Source of the DNA: Apus apus
Taxonomy: Eukaryota; Chordata; Aves; Apodiformes; Apodidae
Direction of reading: 5' to 3'
Length of the DNA: 64,000 bases
Assembly (NCBI RefSeq): GCF_020740795.1
Contig: NC_067304.1
Coordinates: 5,880,056 to 5,944,055, forward strand
Shown here: piece by piece, positions 12,201 to 35,304 of the stretch
Numbering within the stretch: position 1 is the first letter of the stretch
Layout: every line of letters starts with the position of its first letter
Notes under the pieces: generated by a model
The model's database searches: none
What the model was told of the DNA's origin: nothing
Seen by the model: the letters and a program-made list of their open reading frames with translations, nothing else
Translations under genes and position numbers: made by a program

Positions 12201-15200
12201 TTTCATATCTAAGATTGAGAAAAGTGTATTTTCTCCTAAACCTGCCCAGTTGAGGTGGGTGTCTCTCCTCCCGTTGGCAGGTCAGTGCTCCCAGTACTGG
12301 ATTTGCAGCAGTGCTGCAGTGGATTTGGAGGGGAGGCTGCCAAGAGCAGCCACTGACGTAGCGTGGTGTTCTAATTTGGGGCTGCAGTGTGTTGGGCTTT
12401 GAGCTTTGCTTCTGGCTTCCTTTCCCCTGTCTTTGTCTGTCTGGCACACAACCCGAGCAACTTTCTGTAAATGCAAACCAATAGGACAAAAAATAAATCA
12501 GCCATTTCAGCAGGGCAAGCCGTAGCTGCCCAGAGTGCTTGTTCCTTGCCTGGAGTGCTGCTATAGCCAAGCGTTTAAAGGGAATAAACAGGGAGTCACT
12601 TCCAGGGAAGTAAACATTACAGTATTTGAAATTGCAAGTTCAGTGTGAAGCTGGTTGCAGAAAAGGTTGTGGGTTGAGGAAGATCAATCTCAATATGTTT
12701 GTGCATAAAATCACTTTTTCAAATGACAGCATGATGGCTGGTGTGGGTGTGTGTGTGGGGCGTGGGCTGCTCAAAGCTCCAGTTCAGCACGGCACCCGAG
12801 TCGGAAGGCACGGCACTGTTGCTAGAGGACTTTAGTCTGAGCCCAAGCTTTTATGGTTTTGCCCTGCATCACTGACCTGCACAACACACTGTGGAGGGTG
12901 TGAAATTCTGCAGAAACTGGCAACTTGGATGTGGTTCAGGAGGAGCACACGGTCGGGACCAGAGCTTTTAGCAGTCAATGTGTGCCAGGTTGGAAGGCTC
13001 TTGCCTTTTCCAGTTGAACACTTCAAATAACATCTCATCATTATTTAAGTAAATTCCGTGCTAACTCACAGGGTAAGTCTGTGGTGGTGTTTGTCTTGTT
13101 ACTTTTTAAATGAGCTCTCTGTTAATTAATCAACGCAAGTTGCAAGCACCCTTTCTTTGTGATCCGCTGTCCCTCACCCCACACGGTTCTGTAAGCTTGT
13201 GTGGAACGGTTGCGTAATTGTTGGCAGCTTTGATTAATATTGGGGAAGTATTTAATGTGCTTTCAAATTCATTGAGTAATTTGATATCTTAGAACATGGT
13301 GTATAACAAGTAGCTCCTTAGGGAGCAGGGGGTGAGTGGAGGTGCTGTTGGGGGCCAGGCAGTTTGCAATCCATGGTTTGGCACGTGTTGGACCTTGGTG
13401 GAGCCAAGGGTAGAGCCCCAGCTTTCAAGTTTCCAGCCTTCACTGTTCTATCATTCTATTTGTTTGGGTTATTTTTATTGTGGAGGGGATCTGTCAGTTT
13501 TAGTGTGGTTTTGGTCATCATAAATCTTTCCTTTGCAGAAGTGCTGGATTTGAGTTTGTTTTGCAAACACGGCTGTGAGTAATGAAGGGATTTTGGTGGA
13601 GCATTGTGCAATGTTTAGTAGATACTTTAAAAAAAAAATCACTCTTTCTCATGGCCTAGTTTAGAGTAATCTAAAAAACTGGCATGAAGAACATTTACAA
13701 GTTCAAAATGAAACAGGTTTGTTTATACTAGCCATGATTCAGTATTTAACTGCCAGGATAAAAATAACCAACATGTGGCTGTCACGTCCCAAGAATCTGC
13801 CCCTCTCTGAGAAAAAGGCAAGTGATGGCCGGGGTGTCCCAGCCACGGGGGGGTGAGGGGCTGGAGCACCTTCTCTCCCAGATTAATGAAATGCTGACAG
13901 CACATTTCCCCTTGGAAATGTTAAGTGTTTTGGTTTCCACGTGTGAAGATGAGACTGACAAAAAGGGAGGTGTGGGTGATAACTGAGCCAGCACTCAGAG
14001 GGAGGGGCTGGGGGAGTGGTGTTTGCTCCCTGCTCCTCTCTCCTCTATCTCAGGAGCATCTTTCCTTATCCTTCTCTATCCCAGTGCATCTTTCCAGGGA
14101 ACAGCAAGGGAGCAAAATATGTCAGGTTAACAGTGCCCATGGTTGCAGGAGCTGCACCTTCAGGGGCTGTTCCATGTGGTCTCAGGAACTGGTGCTGGCA
14201 GGTTGGTGTGTGCTTGCTCAGTGCCTCACTTTCTGTTCCTTTTCTCTCACCCTTTTTTAAACTAGGGCTGTTCCTTGTGCTTCTGGAGTGAAGATGCAGC
14301 CTGTCTTACTGAGTTGTCATCTGCCTTCAGCCCCTTAGCTGAGACTGTGTCTGCACTCTCACTAAAAATCCCTCTTTTCAGGTGTGTGTGTTGAATCCAG
14401 CTTGCAGCAAGAGCTGCCTGGGTGAGCTCTGCTTGGCTGCAGCCTCACTGCCTGTTACATGTGGAAAAATACTTGACAAGGATTATGTCTTCATCTCCTA
14501 AAATGCATTGTGAGCTTGATACAACCTCAAACAGTGTTAGACTGGCCTCAGTTTGTCTTTTGTAAGAGTCAGCTTCTCTAGAATGTATTAGGGAGAAGAG
14601 GTTCCCAGGAACATAGTGATTTGATTTAAGCAGTGCCCGTCTCTCCTGAAGAAGAAAGTTGCCTTCATTGTGGGAAAAGCAAACTGTGGGAGAGAAGGGA
14701 AGAGCCTCGGGAGCACAGGAAGTTCCCAAGTGCTTGGAGTTCTCTAGTGGGTGAGGGTTTGATTAATCCAGCTTGTCAAAATGGAAGGAGTCTGTTAATC
14801 TGTTAAGATGTGGCTGTATAGGCTTCCCAGTTGGCCGTGTGCTCAGTGCCCAGGGAAGCCCAACCTGGGCCTCAGTGGCATTTCCAGCCCCACGACAGCT
14901 CCAAATGCCAGTGCAGCCCCAGCAGGGCACGAGGAGCTGCAGTGGAGCAGGTGCCTCCCCTCAGCCAGGCCATCTGACCTGGTTAGTCCAGACTTAGTTT
15001 TCAGTCTCTTTCCTCTGGTTACCTGAAGCTTGTTCCTCAGTTCCATGTTTCCCTGGTGTCTGGGGTCCTGGTTTCCCTGCGTGCTGGGTGTGAAGGCAGT
15101 GGGGAGGGAGTTCCAAGGGAGTGGGAAGGAGGGATGTGGGAGCCCAGATCCTGTTGGCTTTCAGCAGGAGTTGGTCGTTGAACTGCTCTTTACTTTTTAA

Positions 15201-18200
15201 CCTATGAAACTTCAGTTTTTCCTTTTGGTTTATTCCTTTGGGTTACCTTCACTGCAAGTGCCAGTTTTGAAGTGTTTTTAAATGACTTAATCAAGGAGAA
15301 AGTGTGTTTTGCCTTTGGTTTCTGCCTGAACCCTCCAGTCTTTCACTGCCCAAGAGGTGAGGGGAAATTGTGCTGATTTCTTGGGCTTACGATCATTGGA
15401 TTCAGAAACCACATAGAGCTCTGTTGATAAAGCAAAGATCAAATTTTGTAACAGACATGTTGTGGTTTGAAACTGATGTTTACACACACTGGTGTTCAAA
15501 AAGGATTAATTTTTTTTGTTGTTTGTTTGTTTCAGTCCCTTGTAGGGAGCCTGGAAATACCTTCAGTAGGGCTGCTAACACTGATGAGAGATCTTTTATG
15601 CCAAGGTATGAGTGTTTTAATGTTCTCAATGTATTTCAAATTAAATTGCTAACTGAAAACATTGGCAGTTGGGGAAGTTTCAGAGCTGTGTGTTACACAT
15701 TGTTTAAAAACAAAAAAAAAGTTGCCTGAGCCTTGTTTCTTGTAGTGGGAAAAAGAAGCCCTGAAGTTTTGTGACCTAACTTTCCTGATGCCCTCTGTTG
15801 TACAACATACAAATCTATCATTACAGTTCAGAGTTTTTCTTTTTAAGGCTGAGCTGAGAATGTGTCTGTGCTGATTTTTTTTAAATTATTTTAAGTCTTC
15901 TGTTAGAATCTTACTTAATGGGATTGTGTCATCAGTTAGAGCCAACGTTTCCTCACGTTCTGCAGAGCCCCCAGACCACGTGCCCTTCGTGCTGCCTGCC
16001 TCACATCTGCACCTCCTGTCCCTTGCAGCCCCATGAGTGCTTGGGGAAGGAAGGAGAAGCTGTTGAATACAAGCTGCCTGCTTCAGGTGTATACATTTGT
16101 ACTCGGGCATTTGCCTTTCACAGTGTGCACAGCATGATCCAGGCTAGCCTGAAGTTCTGGCACCCACTGCCTTGCAGTGCTGGGTTTGCTTGCCTTCTTT
16201 ATTCATGCTCCTGTCTTTCCATGTCCAAATTATGAACTTCTTGATGAGCTGCTAAAACCTTAAAGTTACTTTTTGCACTCCTTAGCGATTGTGTTCTTTT
16301 CTTGAATCTAAAGAAACAATTAACACCCATAATTTGATTTCATTTTGAGATGCTGGTGCTTCACAGCATGGAGCTCCACTGCAGAGCCCTGAATGGAAAT
16401 GAATGCTGACTGTGTTTAGGTGGGCATCAACAGCTGCTGAATGAAAAGTTGGCTTGGATGCAGCATAGTAGTTTCTTGAGCACTCTATTTATGTTGTATA
16501 AACAGATAGTATTAACATACTTGTGAAAGAGCTAGAAGATAATTAAGGCGTGTGGGGTTTACAGTAATAAGGCTCATGGGTTTCAGGATCTTGGTTTCCT
16601 GTTTCACCTGAAAAAAAATAAATCAGCAAATACTGTAGAAAAGAAATGAGAAGTTAGTCTTGTACTGCTCCCAGCTGAAACTTTCCCACAAGCATTTTTA
16701 CTATAAATAAGAAGTGAAGGAGTTTGCAGCTAAATTTAACCCTTAGCTTGATTGCTTTCTGGGTTTTCTTGGGTGGAACAGACTGTGGAACTGTAGGAAG
16801 ATGAAGATAAAATGGGTAATAAGTTGCATTTATACTTTATTAAAAATGCATTGCCTTTTAATTTCTAAGGATGACCAGGGGAAAAAAATCCTTGCTAATT
16901 GGAATTCCCCTCTCCTTGCCATCCAAAATTACTATTTTTGAAAGAAGGGAAGTAAATGTTACTTCTCAGGGAAATTTTCAAGCAGAAGAGCTGACAGCTG
17001 CCAGAATTTTAACCAAAAATGGTGTTGGTGAACTGGAGTTCATCGACATCACTTGCTCTGCTTTTAGATACTCAGAGTTACCGTTCTGGAAAATCCCCTT
17101 CAGTTTGACTTAGTTTCACAATTTCTGTGAAGTTAAGCAACTGCAGCTCTCGCAGGTTTCGAGAGCTGAATAAAAACCACCTCAAGGTGCTTAAACCTGT
17201 GGGGCTGCTGCTGCCTTCGTCTTTATTCGCCCTACAGGGCAGGGAAGAGGGCAGGGCTGCTTGGCTGTGGGGCCGCAGGGAGCCCCAGTGAGCCAGGGGC
17301 TTCTGCTCTGCTAACTTCAAAATGAGCTTCCAGTTGTGCTAAACCAGCTGCACATGGGTTTTTTTAGCCTGTACTCATGTCCTATTTAGACCATAGAATA
17401 TCCTGTGGCTGAGGGGTGAGGGCTCAGAGCAGGATGTTTAGGCAGGGTCTCCAACAAGGTGTTGGCTGTGGCCCCGGCAGGGACTGGCTGTGTGGCAGCA
17501 CGTGGGTTTCATCTCAACTCTGTGAGCTACAGCTTTCCCTTGGGAATTTAAGTGATGGGGAAAAAAAAGCCTGTCCCCATTTAATGATTATATAAACTTG
17601 AGACACAGATGATTGTCAGGGAGTTGTCCACAGTTACAAAGCTAAAAATACAGTTCCTGTTCTTTGCAGACTGTCATTAATGGTGGTCGACAAGGTGACA
17701 CGTGTCTCTGTCAAACTGCTTGGAATATGTTTGTATTTTTAAAGCAATCCTCGAAGTGTAGCCAGTCAGCCCAATAAATCCTGTGGCAATGTCAGTTTGA
17801 AATGCCTCGGAGGAGCAGAGCTTGCCCAGCCTCATAGCACTCGTGTTTCTGAAGCCTTACTTGGGAAGAAAGCACCGTGGTGCTGGGGCAGGGGGGGAGA
17901 ATTCGCTGCTGAGGTCATTGTTTGCTTGAGCACCCTCGATAGGGACAGCCCAGCCTGGCTTCTAAATGTAAACACAGTGTAAAATGTTTATCACCAGCTT
18001 TGTCATTTGCCTTATTTGTCAGGGAATCTCGGTGAGGAGGAGAGGTTTTCTGGTGCTGCACAGCGAGCGGAGGGAGTTGCAAGATTTCCATAAAAAGGCA
18101 GAGTCCTTGCTTGGGCGAGCAGAGCAGCTCTGCCCTGGCAGCCCTGAGTGAGGCCTGACCTTTTCCAGAGAGAAAATACTGACCCAAATCCTTCCCTGCT

Positions 18201-18591
18201 GGGGGTGGGTGGGAGCAGTAAACCTCTCTTTTCGATCCAATTTTCTTGTCTGGTGCTCTTTGTTTTATGCTCTCAAATGCTGAGGATGCTGAGGGGAGGC
18301 AGCAGGAGCTGCCCAGCTCAGCTCCATGGTTGGAACCATGGTGTGTCCATCCTCTGCACCAGCAGGCTCGAGGGTCTGGCTGTGGGCATCTCCTGTGAAC
18401 TGGGGCTGTCTGAGCAGCCCCCTAAACCCGAGTGCCCAGGTGGAAAAATAAACCCCACAGCTTTCACCAGAGAGATGTTTGTTCTCAGGAGTGCTTGGAG
18501 AAGGGAGGCGTGTGGCCGCTCTGGGGAGGCAGCGTCTCAGGCCTGGCTGTGCAGGTGTCCTTTGAACTGGTGCCTTTTTTCTGCTTTCCAG
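2603..18591 (+). other. RAP1A: RAP1A intron 1 (5'UTR intron)
   Basis: About 16 kb between the CpG-island first exon and the first coding exon. No coding sequence of another gene is recognisable on either strand. The composition is ordinary AT-leaning intronic DNA with occasional short A or T runs. Possible alternative untranslated exons with good splice sites occur (best at 15536-15605). A small GC- and CpG-rich patch lies at about 11,115-11,175. The boundary at 2603 is tentative; the acceptor (pyrimidine tract, then AG at 18590-18591) is well supported because the coding exon follows directly. Confidence 0.6.
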
Positions 18592-18618
18592 GTCGTCGCT
18601 CTCTGAACAGACCACACC

Positions 18619-29756
<11,138 letters not shown>

Positions 29757-29785
29757 AGTCCCGTCGTGCAGCAGCTCTGAGCCAG

Positions 29786-30968
29786 GTAAGAGGTGTCTGG
29801 ATTCCACCCACAGCTCAGGACCATGAGCTGCTCCCAACAGAGAGAGGACTCATTCCCCTTTCCTCTTCCTTCCACACTCCCAAATACACGTTTTTTCCCA
29901 TTTTGCTGCATTTGTTGGACGTTTTTAAAAGTCCAGTTTAAAAGACCAGTTCTGCTGACTGGCCTGGCAGAGGAGTATCTGCTTCTCTGCCTTTCCCCTT
30001 TCACTGGGGTTGATGAGTGTGACAGAGCAGGAACTGATGGAGACAGGCAAGGAGCTTCCTTTTTACTCTTGCACATTCTCCCTCTGCCTCGTGACACTGT
30101 GTCCTGAGCCACCCCTGCTCGGTTTTACTTCCTTTTTATCCCCTGCTGAAATGTAGTCACAGCTATGAAACTTGTGCTGGTGCTGCAGCTGCTGTCTCAG
30201 TCCTAGGTGATATGGGGACAGTTGCAAGTTAGCTGGGGTGGAACATGGATTTCAGTGGCATGGAAATAAAAAGCTGCCCACCAAAAAAAACCTCCTTGAA
30301 ATGAAACAGAAACCCACCCCAAGGTTGGACACAGCTATAAGTAATCTTCCTGTGTATCTTGGCAGGGTACTCTGTGTGCTGACAGCTGTGTTATTGTGCT
30401 CCTGAAAGGGAACATCATTTCTGTAGCTCCAGGGGCTGCACAGCACCCGTGGGGCAGGGGAGGTGTGGGGCAGGTGGCCCAACTCAGCACTAGGCAGGAG
30501 GAGAGGTGGTCAGGGAAGTGAGCAGAGGGTCTCAAAAGGACCCAGCCCTGCCCCTGCCCTCCTTGGGCTCCCCGGGTTCCAGCTGCTGGTGATTCCTCAG
30601 CCCCATCAGGAGAGGTTTCCTGTTGTCCCACCAGCAGGTGCAGCTCTAGTGCCCTTGTCCTCCAGCCTTTCCTAGGGCAGAGGAGCTGGGTGGTGGTTCC
30701 TCTTTCACTGCCCTTCTGCATCCAACTGGAGCTTGTCTGTTCAAGGGTTGTAGTTTCCAAAGTCTCTTTTCTTTCTGTGCTCCAGAGCAGGAAGGATGGT
30801 AGGAGCAAACCCCCGTGCTGGAGGCAGATCAGCTCTTCCTGCTGGAATGCTGGGTGTTTTCCCAGGCCAGGGAGCAGGCAGTTGTCTGGGGAAGCTTCCA
30901 GACCTTGTTCAGGATTGGTCACCTCCTTGGTAGGAACATCCCCCATCATCTTACTTTACTTTTTCTAG
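29786..30968 (+). other. RAP1A: RAP1A intron within the 3'UTR
   Basis: 1183-base intron between the stop-containing exon and the terminal 3'UTR exon, GTAAGA to TTTTCTAG. Joining the flanks gives the sequence around GAGCCAG/ATTGCAGG, which matches my memory of the spliced mammalian 3'UTR. Confidence 0.8.
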
Positions 30969-31128
30969 ATTGCAGGAATGAAGAACTGTTGCCTAAATGG
31001 AAAGTGCCAGCGCTCCCGACTTCAAGACCTTATGGAAATTAATGACATATCTGAAGAAGCTTCTCCTGTTTTTATATACCATGGGAAGAATTTAGATCCT
31101 AAAATGGTTTGCACACAGTCCCTGGAAA

Positions 31129-31134
31129 AATAAA
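31129..31134 (+). terminator. RAP1A: Possible proximal poly(A) signal of RAP1A
   Basis: Canonical AATAAA 160 bases into the terminal 3'UTR exon. A second AATAAA lies at 31209-31214. Whether either is used cannot be told from sequence. Confidence 0.35.
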
Positions 31135-32827
31135 TTGCTCTGTGTATATCTCTTGGAAATTTAAGATAATAGTATTCCTCCTTTGCAATAGCAGTTAACA
31201 GATGTGAAAATAAATACAATTGACTCTAGTGTATGATTATACAAAGGAGCATGGATGCATTTCAAATGTTAGATATTGCTACTATGATTAAAAATTCATA
31301 TTGACCCTTTAATCATAATTTCTCCCCGTCATGCACTAAAAATGTTCCACCATTATATTTTATATCTATAACTATAGATATATATTATCTGAGATGTTCC
31401 TCTCAACTCACTGCAGCAAATAACTTGTTAAGTCATTGACTTAATTTTATATTTAAAAGTTAAAGAATATCATTATTTTCATTCTGCCATTATATTCTAA
31501 TTAAAAATGTTTGTGCATAATGCTTTGGAAAAATGAGTCTTTTATAGAAAAAAAACCTGGGATAACTGATTTCTATGGCTTTAAAAGCAAAAAAATATAT
31601 ATAATTTACTAAACCAACCCTAATATTGCTTCATGTGTTTTTCTCTCACAGATTAAATTACAGCTTTTATGAATGATTAAATTTTAGTACATTTTCATTT
31701 TGTTTCTGTGTTTTTGTTACGGTTTCCAGGCTTTGTTTTTTATCCATGTTTTGTGAATTCCTCTTCCATTCTGGTAGAGCAAGGACTTTGTTCTGATGGA
31801 TGCCACCAGGACGTCCTTCACGTGCCCACCTCGTTGGACGTGTTTAACCCCACCACTCACTGAAGTGCAGATGGCTGCTTTGAGTTACTTTTGTATATTC
31901 TTTTGAATGTCTAAAGATTGTATTCTGCTGAAAATATTTTCCTCTGTACAATTATTTTTGTATGTACCAATTTGGTTTGATGCTGTACCAGGGTCTGACT
32001 GTGATCTTCAGTTTCAGCTGTCCGTGTACTTGGTGTCCCTGCTTTGGCAGAGCTGGGGCCCTGGTGACCCCCAGGGGCAGCACCTCTACCCCAGCCTGTG
32101 GAGCTGAAGGTTGGTTCTGTCTAAATGCAGTTTCTACAAAGCAAGCAGCTGCTTTTCCACCCTTAGACAAAACCTGGCCCATGTTACCTGATCTGCACAG
32201 TCAGCTGGAGGGGCTTTTTTCACTTTGGGTTCGTTTCTTTGTTTTAAATACCTGTTGGTTCCATCAAGTTCAGAAAAGCAGGGTATGAAGAGGCCTGTGG
32301 ATGCTCTGCCTCCATCCTCCTGTGTGTGTGCAAGTAAATCCCATCCTGGGTGTGATGCTGCTGGAATTCCTGCAGTCTTGGAGGACTTGCTCCTGCTTTG
32401 CTTCTGAGTAAGTGAGAAGAGAAATGTATCTTCACAGTGGAGAAAACTCAGGACGGACCTGGTCCTGGTTGTTCAGATGGGAAAACTAAATGTAATACTG
32501 GTGAGCAGTTGTTCCTGGACCTGTTGGATAGTTTTATTGGAAACCAGGGGGGAGAAGTTTCTATAAATAGGTTTTTCTAAAACTGTTACTGATGCAGCTG
32601 TTGAATTATACAGAGATCCCAGTTTCTAAACGCAGCCCAAACAAGACTGGATGAAAATATTTGGATTACAATAATGTGAACACATCTGCCTACTTACAAG
32701 CTACTAGGACAAATGTAGTTACTTAGCTGGTTGTCTTCAACCTACCTCTGCTCTTCCTTTTTCAGGAGGAGCAGCAGCATGGTATTTGCAGGTTGGTTAT
32801 CTTTACTAAATGTAAAAATATTTTAGT

Positions 32828-32833
32828 AATAAA
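32828..32833 (+). terminator. RAP1A: Likely distal poly(A) signal of RAP1A
   Basis: Canonical AATAAA in an AT-rich context at the point where the AT-rich 3'UTR texture ends. Cleavage is expected 10-30 bases downstream. A further AATAAA at 33671-33676 could give a longer form. Confidence 0.6.
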
Positions 32834-35262
32834 GTAATTTTAATGTACCTGCTGATTGCTAGATGCCTCTTCTATAAAACCAGAAACCTAACCTGGATTT
32901 CCTAGGTCCTGTGTGGTACCTGAGTTCCCCCAACCTCCTCTCCTCAGTGCCAAATGTGTTTTACACCAGAGTGGCTCCCTGGGTGTGTGGGGACCGGGCT
33001 GCTCGACCTGCCGGTGCTTTCCCACCTCAGCGTTGTGTCTCTGCTGCATCTCCCAGCCCAGCTCTTCCCGTGGTGACACTGGTCAGGCTGGTGAAGGCAA
33101 GTCCAGCCTCTTCAGTGGCTTTTTTTTGTAGCAAGATCCCAGCATGGGTGTCCCAGGGCCACCCAATCCCCAGGGAGACACTTCTGCTCCCACCACCACG
33201 TCTCCTGCAGAAGCTGGAGGGGTTTGCAGAGGCGGGGGCAGGCGGAGCCTGGGGCTCTGTGGGTCCCCAAATGAGCAGTAAACCTGGTGTAAGGGCTGGA
33301 GGAAGAGGTCGAGGAGCGGTGGAAACGCTTCTCCAGCCTGTTGGCTTTGCCACTAGGTGGTGGTGTGGGAAAAGCCGGGGCTGGGCAGGGGCCGCGCTGA
33401 AGGAGCGAAGAGAGTCGGGAGAGTGAAGCCCGGGCTTCAGGACCCCTGGGTGCTCCCCTGACACCTACACAATTAATTTCTTCTCTTCCCTGGATACAGT
33501 TTTTTTCTTTAACCCGATGGATTTTAGCACAACAGCCCCTGCTCTGCCCAGGGCTGCAGCAGAGACGACACAGTTTCACATCCCACAGAACGTGTCCTGA
33601 AGCACCAGGTGCTTCATGTTTCACTGGGTTAAAGATGAGTTTACTGAAGAATGTCCTGAAGTAAGGTTAAAATAAAAACCCCCAAGATGTAGTCAGAGGC
33701 TTCTGCTTTTGACCAGCATCCAAATAAGCAGAGTAACACTCTGCTCTGAGGAAAGGAACACATTTACAATTTCAATGAAGCCCCATGGTCCCCAGAGTCA
33801 TCCTGCTCCTGATTGCAGTGATTCGAGCTGTGCACAGATGCAGCTGAAGTGATGCACTGCTGTCTGTACTCTTACACTTCTCAGAATGTATTTAGCTATT
33901 TTCTGTGCTATCTAAAGGTTGTTTTAAATCCTATTTTCCCATCTGATGTGTGTTGGATCAGTCAGTCACTGCCTGGTAACTCCCTCGCCTGAGAGCCGTG
34001 ATTGTGAGTTTTGATTGTGATCCAAGCTCGAGAGAAGCAGGAGCTGTGGAGGGAAACCTTGTGTTGTCCCCAGAGTGAGCGGGGATGCTGGTGCAGGTGG
34101 GACTTGTGCTGCCTCTGAGCTGCAGGGCTGATCCCCACGTTGCCAAGTGCTGGTGTCTGAGGTCTCACATCCAGCAGCAACACAAGAAAATAAATGTGAA
34201 GTTCAGAGTGAACCTTTGCAAAGTCAGCCAAACTAATTACTTTTATTTCTTTTGCCAGGACTAGGTACTGAAGGAGTGAAAATGAATTTTGCAGAGGCCC
34301 AGGTATGTGCTGACCCTTCTCCCTGCCAGGCTGGGCTGGACACTAGTTCCCTGATGGGTGCCCTGGCTCCAACGTGGGCAGGGGCTGCCTCCTGACCCCC
34401 TGCAAAGAACACCCCAAATTCAGAGCAGAGCCTGTGCAGGAGGAGGGAGAGGAGCTGCTCTGGAAGATCCCCAGCAGCATGGCAAAGCACAAAAAAAAAT
34501 GTCCAGCAGTAAAACCAGAGCTTGCCTGAGCCTGGTGCCTGTGGGGGTTCCTGGGTTTAACTTGGATCCGTTACCAGGGAAGGATCAGTTACCACTACCA
34601 GTGGCCAAGGTGCTGTGTGGTGTTTTGTGAGGGTTTCACCCACACTCACCTGGAAAACAAGCTCCCTTCCACAAGGGTGGCTGCTGGGAGCAGGGACAGG
34701 AGCTGCTCCCCTGCCAGGTTCCCTTGCCTGCACCTGCCTGCACCCCTGGGGGCCTGGGCTGTGCTGGAGGCTCCTGCCCACGGTTGGAGCCAGGGATGGG
34801 CAGGTTTGGCCAACAAGGACCTGTGCTGTGAAGGGCTCTGAGCTCCCAGCCCAGGGCAGCTCAGTGCAGAGCCCTAAGCCAGCACTAGAAACTGGGTAAT
34901 TAGAGGCTATGCCAGGGCTAATTAGCCATGCTGCAAACTCAGAGTCGCCCTTGCACAGTTCTGTGCTGCTGCTGCTCCTGGCTGAGGCCGGGCTCACTTA
35001 CTTGCTAATGCCAGTGTTGGGAAACAGTGTATCATCCCAGGACTGAAAGCAGCCTTTTCTCCCTCGTTTTGCAGAGAACCTACACACAAGTAAACTCAGC
35101 TCATGCCTTGTGTCTCAGCAGCAGGTAGAGGCCAGAGCAGTGAGTGACACCCTGTTATCCACAGTGTCCTGGATCCTCTCTCCCTTGGGACGCACTTCAG
35201 AGGACATCACTTCTCAGAGGTTTTGGACAAGTCAGCAACAGAGCTGGAGCTGCAGCCCCGTG

Positions 35263-35304
35263 CTGGTGCCCCAGGTGTCTGTCCTGGTGCCCCAGGTGTC
35301 TGTC
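35263..35304. repeat. Perfect tandem duplication, 2 x 21 bp
   Basis: Two exact adjacent copies of a 21-bp unit (35263-35283 and 35284-35304) containing GTGCCCCAGGTGTCTG. A minor minisatellite seed in non-coding DNA. Confidence 0.9.

Larger units (their letters stand above)
30969..32855 (+). other. RAP1A: RAP1A terminal 3'UTR exon
   Basis: Begins after TTTTCTAG at 30968. The first several hundred bases (including a segment starting ATTGCAGGAATGAAG) resemble the mammalian RAP1A 3'UTR as I remember it, and the sequence is AT-rich to about 31,760. There is no coding capacity. The end is inferred from the poly(A) signal at 32828-32833; shorter forms could use AATAAA at 31129-31134 or 31209-31214. 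Confidence 0.75.

Noticed and set aside
13444-13470. TTCTATCATTCTAT resembling a CR1 3' tail
   Set aside because: Two imperfect units only, with no CR1 sequence to the left.
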